64,000 nt of DNA from Meghimatium bilineatum. Its lineage: Eukaryota > Mollusca > Gastropoda > Stylommatophora > Philomycidae. The notes below the pieces were generated by a model. The model was not told the DNA's origin. It did not search any database and saw only the letters and a program-made list of their open reading frames with translations. Below are positions 11,630 through 64,000 of the stretch, one piece after another. The stretch is taken from the NCBI GenBank assembly GCA_034231615.1, contig CM067322.1, forward strand, positions 57,044,828 to 57,108,827, read 5' to 3'. The translations under genes were made by a program, and so were the position numbers. Every line of letters begins with the position of its first letter. The first letter of the stretch is position 1.

Positions 11630-12235
11630 AACAAATTTCTAGTATTTGGGCACAAACCTAAATAGCCCAGGATACTGCGCTGTAGAAATCAGGAGAAGGA
11701 TTGCAATGATAACATTGAAACTTGCCTAGATGAAAAACAAATTTTTGGCAAGATACCCGCAGCATAGCCAAACTATGTATGATCAGAACATGCGTATTTC
11801 TACTGGCAATATACGATTGTGAGACATGGACATTAATAAAACAGTTGCAAATAGAATCGCTGCTTTTGAAATGAGATGCTACAGAAAAATATTTTACGTA
11901 TACCATTTACAGCTAAAAAGACAAATCAAGAAATGTTAAGATCAATAAATGTCGAAGAGGGCTGGTTCTTTAGCAACATCCTAACAAGAAAGCAGAGCTG
12001 TTGTTGTTTTTGGTCACATAAAAAGACATAACAGCATGGAAAGATTAATAGCTGAAAGCAGAGTTAACGGCAACAGGGGAAGAGGGCGTCCAAGACGACG
12101 ACGACGCAGTGATATATCAGATTATTTAAATATGTCTCTACCTGCGTCAGGTCAACTACAGGTAGCCTAGAATCGCGTTTTCAGAGAATCAATAAATAAT
12201 ATAACTTTCTGGAAAGAATATATCACATGACCAGT
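11630..12235 (+). mobile_element. Decayed LINE fragment (RT C-terminal region)
   Basis: Broken frames read IRRRIAMITLKLA, then CETWTLIK, AAFEMRCYRKIFY, TAKKTNQEMLRSINVEEG and GNRGRGRPRRRRRSDISDYL. It belongs to the same broad family as 2973-3700 and 40255-40590. Many stops. Confidence 0.78.
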
Positions 12236-12600
12236 TCCTCCTGTAAGTTTCCGCAAGACACGATTAGACCACCATCTGCGTGTTCATATGCCACCAGCTC
12301 GTGCAGTTCCTGCTCATCTCTGTCAAGCCACATCCATTTACAATATGTAGGTCGTATGTAAATATTCGTTCTGCGGAGGTTTTTTTTTTACCTATAAGCA
12401 AAACACGTATCACACAACCCTATTGAGTGTCACTGGGAGAGGATACTTCGTTATTTTCATTGGCTGACCACACGTGGGTATCTTCTCATGGATGGTGTGT
12501 TTCTTTCAATAGGAAATACAGGCCTCCGGAGAGCGAGTGTTGATATACGACCTGGTATGTCTTCTATTGTAGACATGACCATACAGTCTTTTTAAAAGAG
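12236..12600. other. No gene recognised
   Basis: Follows a LINE remnant; no further signal. Confidence 0.55.
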
Positions 12601-12830
12601 GTTAGTTAGTTATTCCTCTAGGGCCAAAGACGTCATAGGGCGGATGTCATAGATTTCCATGTCTCACGTTTCATTAAAATATGTTTTATGTCTTCATTGT
12701 TTCTGATACAGATGATGAAATGTTCTCTTGTAATAGTTCTACGTAAGGTTTCTCTAGGTCTTCCTCGTTTTCTTGCCCCTTGTGACCACATCAAAGCTTG
12801 ACAGGAGAGTATAATGAACAAGTCATTTCC
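12601..12830 (-). mobile_element. LINE 3' fragment, same family as 4700-5682
   Basis: Minus-strand frame GARKRGRPRETLRRTITREH ... KRETWKSMTSAL matches the C-terminus of the 4700-5682 element (RRRGRPRETIRRTINRE ... QKWKAMVSAL). Confidence 0.8.
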
Positions 12831-13159
12831 TTGCTGTCATTGGTATTTCTGACGTATTACTATAATTTTTCTGTAAAATTTATCCATGGTGGTGGGGGGT
12901 ATCATTTTCGTCTTCCTTTCTAGTAATAAATGTCATTATCAAATTTACAAAAGGGGAGGAAGGTTGAGCCATCCAAATCTCTCCCTTCTTACCCACGGCC
13001 TTGATTGTGACAGCAGTGATGTGTCACCTGCATACCAAATATGATTTCCACTGTGTGATCCCGGTATATGCCTTCAACTTGTTTAACATATATTTATGAA
13101 TGTCTGATATTAATTAATTAATTACAGTATATGCGATGATGGTAACAGCTTCCCATTTA
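12831..13159. other. No gene recognised upstream of exon 1
   Basis: No TATA-like or CpG-rich promoter that I can support. Confidence 0.5.
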
Positions 13160-13300
13160 TAGAGGAAGTTTATACATGGTTGGGTAGACATGGTTATACT
13201 TAATAGAGTAGAGATGGGTTGTACATACTAGGGAAAAGATGGTTTATACATGGTTGGGTAGGGATAGTTTATACATAATATTGTAAGATATGATTAGGTC
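13160..13300. repeat. Short degenerate tandem repeat
   Basis: TTTATACATGGTTGGGTAGA-type units recur four to five times just upstream of exon 1. Confidence 0.7.
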
Positions 13301-13386
13301 GAGATGTTGTGTGCTGTAATATATATATATATGAGATATGGAAGAGACGGGATTACTACAGGCTAACAAGTGTTTTTATATTATAG

Positions 13387-59750
<46,364 letters not shown>

Positions 59751-59935
59751 GTACGTTAACTCTGTTTCTCATATTTTATTAGATATAATATATATAATAT
59801 CTGAATTTCTCTCTTTCTGCCAATGATGTAATATATTGTGTCTTTCATGTTACCCTAGTGGATATTTTAATTATTAATTTGAAAGTGTCTTAAACATCCG
59901 ATATTATATTGATTATTTCTTGTTGTCATTTACAA

Positions 59936-60865
59936 CAGTCGTTCTCAACATTTTCTGCCTTTGTTCTCTTTTTTGAGACAATTGTTCTTTCATGACCCTA
60001 CTAGTACCCAAAAAAAAAGGTTGCTTTTCTTCACACAGCACCAAAGTTTTAGAAATACTTATCGTGTTATTTATCGTCTTCTCATTCACAGTTTGACATG
60101 TCTACACAGCGCTTGCAGTTTCTTAATAAATGTTGCTGTATTTGAAAGCTCCTCAGTGCACACATACAAATTTTTGTGGATATCAGACTATGTGGGCCAA
60201 TGTTCATACTTTATCTGGTTTAGTGTAATGCAGTATTGCAGGATAGGTTCCTCTGTCTTTGCTGTCTGCTCACACGGACACAGGGGTTTTGGAACCAGTC
60301 TTAGTCTATTTAAGTGGCTGTTTAGTCTGCTGTTTCTTGCCCTGATGCAGAAGATGATAGCCAGCTCAGTTCTGTCAAGATAGTGATAGTTGTCATTTGG
60401 ATGGTCGACTTTCCTAATAGCTTTGATGAGGGTCCTCTTTTCTTGATAGGTGATTTCTTGGCCTTTTTGTTCATGTGTTTCTCCAACTTTTGCCAGCATG
60501 TGTGCCTCTTCATTTCCTAGTATGCCACAGTGGGATAATATCCACTGTAGTACTACCCTTCTTTGGATGCTCACATCTCGTATGGCTTCCATGAGGTCTG
60601 GCAGTTAATCGCTATCAAAGGCTTGTAGGACAGACATTTTATCGGTAAGAAACACCACCTGTTGACATTGACTTCTTGTTTTTTTAATTATTTCAGCAGC
60701 AATACTTAGGGTCTGTACTTCAGCAGAGAAGTTTCGTTTAAATAGTTATCCTGTGACCCCTTGATGGATCTGTAACATCCCAGTTTCAAAATTTTCTGTG
60801 TCCTCTCTTGCAAGTATCTATTTATGGGGGAGGGGGGTACATTTGGCCCATGATGAGAACTACTG
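59936..60865. mobile_element. Non-autonomous hAT element interrupted by a LINE fragment
   Basis: Left end CAGTCGTTCTCAACATTTTC and right end ATGATGAGAACTACTG fit the hAT consensus CAGTGGTTCTCAAC. Flanking octamers ATTTACAA and CTTTACAT agree at 6 of 8 positions. The interior from about 60188 to 60760 is a minus-strand RNase H LINE fragment inserted later. Confidence 0.8.
60188..60760 (-). mobile_element. LINE RNase H domain, decayed, inside a hAT element
   Basis: Minus-strand frames read FSAEVQTLSIAAEIIKK, VFLTDKMSVLQAF, then a stop, and QRRVVLQWILSHCGILGNEE followed by AHMLAKVGE and, near the end, LCPCEQTAKTEEPILQYC. This is the RNase H domain and following Cys region of a Jockey-like LINE. 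The Glu and the middle Asp of the active site are present, but the expected Asp of GNEEAD is His. The complete fragment is nested in the hAT element 59936-60865. Confidence 0.85.
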
Positions 60866-61554
60866 CTTTACATAACTGTATTTACATAGCAGGATGTATT
60901 TTTTTGCTTTAATCCCCAGAAATTACAAGCAATAGAGCTATTGTTTACTTTTATTTAATTATTGAGTAGGAGGGGGGAGATGATGGGATTTTCCAGTGTA
61001 TTTTTTCCACACTCAGAAAAATTTCACTCACAGTGGAGAGTAATGCTTTGAGAAACCTCATAGGTGAGGGGGGGGTGTAAAACATTATTGTACAGAGGAG
61101 GCCATTGATGAGATCCTCAGACCCTCTGCATCTGGAACAGTTGATGAGATCTTTAGACCATAAACAAATTTTCTAATAAATTGTATAAGTTCTAATTATT
61201 ATTAATATATCAATCTGCCCTTGAGTCCTCTAGGTTGTTTACACATCCTTGGGTACATAGTCCATGGACAAAGATTTTGTCATAGTCTCTATTTTTTTTT
61301 ATATGTTCTCAGCACCATTCCATAAAATTATATCTCTATAAAGTCCTTTGTGGTGTCTCTTCGTGTTAATATGTCTTTCCTTTTTCCTGCAGGTTCCATG
61401 TTACTGATCTTTTAGCTATATTTTTTACTAGTTTTCTAAGCATGTGCCCAATCCATCTCTTTTTCTCCCCTTAATGTTGATCTAATTGTTATAGTTAAAA
61501 TTGTAAATGAACTTATTGGTGAAAGTGGAATTTTTAGCACACATTTAACATTAT
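60866..61554. other. No exon recognised downstream of exon 16
   Basis: Contains a direct repeat TTGATGAGATC (61106 and 61141). The next RasGRP exon was sought here without success. Confidence 0.5.
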
Positions 61555-62305
61555 GAGATTGGTTTAGTTTAGTTTTCTCAATCAACATTCATGCACTCTA
61601 AGATATTGGTTTGGGAATCTCCCTGACGTAGTGGTTAAGCCGTTTACCTTATGCTCAAGAGGTTGCAGGTTTGAATCTGCCTCACATCATCTTGTTTATA
61701 AAGTTGATTTTTTCAGAGATCCCTGGGGATTATCACGTGACACTATGGAGTATGTGCTATAAGTGGTATTCTCGGCAAGCGTCGTGCTGCTATTTTGAAA
61801 AGTGCAGTGTACATATGGGGTAACCTGAGTGCACTGAAGTCAATCCTCTATGCCTTTGAAATCTATGAGATTGGTTTATTTTAGTTTTCTGAATCAACTT
61901 TGCTGCACTCTACACACATACTATAGCATTATATAGTTGGTTTAGTTTAGTTTTCTGAATCAATGTTGATGCACTCTAAATACATACTGAAACTTTAGGA
62001 GATTGGTTTAGTTTAGTTTTCTGAATCAATGTTGATGCACTCTTTCACATACTAAAACATTAGGAGATTTGGTTTAGTTTAGTTTTCTGAATCAATGTTG
62101 ATGCACTCTAAATACATACTGAAACATTAGGAGATTGGTTTAGTTTAGTTTTCTGAATCAATGTTGATGCACTCTTTCACATACTAAAACATTAGGAGAT
62201 TGGTTTAGTTTAGTTTTCTGAATCAATGTTGATGCACTCTTTCACATACTAAAACATTAGGAGATTGGCTTAGTTTAGTTTTCTGAATCAACATTGATGT
62301 ACTCT
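61555..62305. repeat. ~65-bp tandem repeat interrupted by a SINE
   Basis: TAGGAGATTGGTTTAGTTTA + GTTTTCTGAATCAATGTTGA + TGCACTCT..., about seven units. The family-C SINE at 61612-61860 lies inside the first unit; its right flank repeats the ATGAGATTGGTTTA found just left of it. Confidence 0.92.
61612..61860 (+). mobile_element. tRNA-derived SINE (family C), best copy
   Basis: Starts with a tRNA-like head: A box TGACGTAGTGG (61624-61634) and B box GGTTTGAATC (61668-61677), about 35 bp apart as in Pol III promoters. The body (TTTCAGAGATCCCTGGGGAT, ATAAGTGGTATTCTCGGCAA) ends GTGTACATATGGGGTAACCT and GAAGTCAATCCTCTATGCC. It interrupts the 65-bp tandem array. Confidence 0.85.
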
Positions 62306-63034
62306 GAGCAAATTCTTAGGTACTCTGTCCCTCCCAGCACAAAACGAGGAGTAGGCATGCTGATGGTTCTCATAGCTCGCTGGTTACACACACCTTAAAC
62401 AGACTCACAATCACCTTTTCTACTAGCATCGTGGGTAATTCTAAATTAATTTCTTAAGTTACAATAATATAGGTTTCTATTTCCTTCCAATTTAGTGTTC
62501 TCGTTTAGGTGGAGTGTTTATGTGGAGTGTTTATGTGGAGATCTTAATATATGAGATAGTGATAGTGAAGAGTTTTCAAGTGGTTCAGTAGTTAAAGTTG
62601 AAGTGGTAGACAATTAATATGTCCCTAGTTTTGTAATAGTAGTATTAGTATTAGCATGAAGCATCTATATGAAATTTATGCTTAAATAAGATGTATTGGG
62701 AAAAGTTCCTCATAAACTGTGCTACCATGCACTGGCGCATGCATATTTATCCCTTTGTGCACAAATTTAGGACTTGGTGCACAAGGCTGTTGCATTTAAA
62801 AATATGTATAAAATTTCAATAATAAAAATATCTAAAAAATTTGAAATTTTGAAGAACACAAATTTTTGAAGACAGCAAAAGCAAACTTTAACGTGAAACT
62901 TTTAAGAGACTGTCCAATTTTTTTAAAAGCTTTCTTTTTTTTTAAAGGAAGGATGTGTGCATGCCCACAACTCATGTTGTGGAAAATATTTTGGCAAACA
63001 GAGATGAAATTTATGCTCGAGATGAAAGAGCTTC
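62306..63034. other. No feature recognised
   Basis: AT-rich; duplicated GTGGAGTGTTTATGTGGAGT near 62510-62540. No RasGRP exon found. Confidence 0.5.
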
Positions 63035-63180
63035 CAGTCTTCGGGGGAACATTGATGTCTGATCATTGGTGCAAAATAGAACTGTGATACTGAAGATCAC
63101 ATTCTCTGGACTACAATCTGTAAAACTAGTAGTCCTTCTACAAGAGAAATCTAGCAAAGTTTGAGAACAAATGCTAAAAT
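63035..63180 (+). mobile_element. Family-B retroposon, diverged
   Basis: ATTGATGTCTGATCATTGGT, TTCTCTGGACTACAATCTGT, CTTCTACAAGAGAAATCTAG and TTTGAGAACAAATGC. Confidence 0.68.
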
Positions 63181-64000
63181 AATGTATGAATTTGATTTGG
63201 GGAAAATTATAGGGACAGTAACTCATGGAGAGTGACAGCCATATCCAAATGATAGGATCCCACTTGGTTCTCATATTTTTATCTTGCTCATGCATGGCTC
63301 CATGAAACTGTCATTGTACAACAGTGTCCCACCCAGGGCAACAGACTTGGCTGATTGATTAAATTGCATGAGTAGAGCAGGAGAAATCCTACTCCAGGAA
63401 ATGTCTATCCCTAATCCTAACCCTAATACACAAAGACAGTGATACAATGAATTAATCTAAACAGATCAACTGCTCATAAAGTGAAACAGCAAAGTGTTTG
63501 GCACACACGAGGAAATTTCAGAACATGTAAATTAAAAGTGGGCAGACCACCTTAGAAGAGATTGGAGGTACATACCACCTGCTGCCTTGCAGGAAGGCTG
63601 GAGACTGTCAAAGGTTAGGGAAAACAACCTTTAAAAAATGCTTGCAGAAGTCAGATGTTTCAGGACAAAAGGTGCAGATATCCAAGCATAACTATAATTG
63701 TGGCACAACACAATTATTGCTCTAAATGACTGCAATATATCAATTGTGGACAACCTGATCTCAGTTTTATATTTGTGGTAATCATGTGTTCGTTACTGTT
63801 GTGTGTAAGAGATTATTGTGTTGTGGTGTTATTGTGGCAGCATTTGTATGTAGAATTGAAATATATTATAATTAATCACTTACAAGTTTTGTAAAAAGAA
63901 AACAGTTGTAATTATTTTTGAATAAATTAAATTTGGTATGGAATCCTAAAATAAAACCCAACTTTGAAAATGTGTCTACATGGGTTTCCATAGATACGTT
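63181..64000. other. End of window, little recognised
   Basis: A short telomere-like run CCCTAATCCTAACCCTAAT at 63408-63426 and a family-A fragment (63640-63722); otherwise unassigned. Confidence 0.5.
63640..63722 (+). mobile_element. Family-A retroposon, internal fragment
   Basis: GCAGAAGTCAGATGTTTCAG, GACAAAAGGTGCAGATATCC and TGTGGCACAACACA match the family core. Confidence 0.55.

Noticed and set aside
13338-13386. Translation start of RasGRP at 13338
   Set aside because: The frame is open and possible, but a polypyrimidine-AG acceptor precedes 13387 and the N-terminal peptide has no similarity; left as an alternative only.
59961-60383. 140-codon plus-strand frame
   Set aside because: Antisense to the LINE RNase H fragment and overlapping the hAT end; no protein similarity of its own.
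63408-63426. Interstitial telomere
   Set aside because: Only about three imperfect CCCTAA units; too short to support telomeric origin.

Overview
The window is animal nuclear DNA: AT-rich, with one spliced gene spread over about 46 kb and almost everything else built from transposon remains and minisatellites. The mixture of non-LTR retrotransposons (including one type with a C-terminal C2H2 finger), tRNA-derived SINEs, hAT and mariner elements and foldback MITEs suggests a lophotrochozoan invertebrate, most likely a mollusc. That assignment is inference and weak at finer rank. There are no operons, CRISPR arrays or prokaryotic signals.

The one host gene is a plus-strand RasGRP homologue, a diacylglycerol- and calcium-responsive guanine-nucleotide exchange factor for Ras/Rap. 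I assembled 16 coding exons (13387 to 59750) that join in phase at every junction and give about 763 residues. In order they encode a Pro/Ala-rich N-terminal region, the REM (RasGEF_N) domain, the CDC25 catalytic domain, a pair of canonical EF-hands, a complete C1 domain and a Ser/Thr-rich tail entering a probable coiled coil. The beginning of the protein and its C-terminal end were not found. Exon 3 (25727-25840) is easy to miss, because it is short and lies between an 11.1-kb and a 7.0-kb intron.

Layout. 1-13386: no host exon recognised; hAT-like, SINE, LINE and foldback debris. 13387-14578: exons 1-2. 14579-25726: intron 2, with an assembly gap (15269-15368), a minus-strand LINE endonuclease region, an (AT)n tract, SINEs and a 45-bp minisatellite. 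25841-32859: intron 3, dominated by a 40-bp minisatellite of about 44 units (27745-29503). 32860-46161: exons 4-11, with large intronic minisatellites. 46162-49464: intron 11, holding an apparently intact mariner (47328-48661) inserted into a palindromic MITE. 49465-59750: exons 12-16 (EF-hands, C1, tail). 59751-64000: a nested hAT/LINE element, a 65-bp tandem array and a SINE.

The repeats tell a coherent story. Several LINE families, known only from 3' fragments, share 3' terminal sequence with SINE-like retroposons in the same window, as expected when SINEs borrow LINE machinery. One hAT MITE has a perfect 8-bp target duplication and the mariner has perfect terminal repeats and an intact D,D34D transposase, so both look recent. 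Most long open frames outside the exons and the mariner are repeat artefacts.
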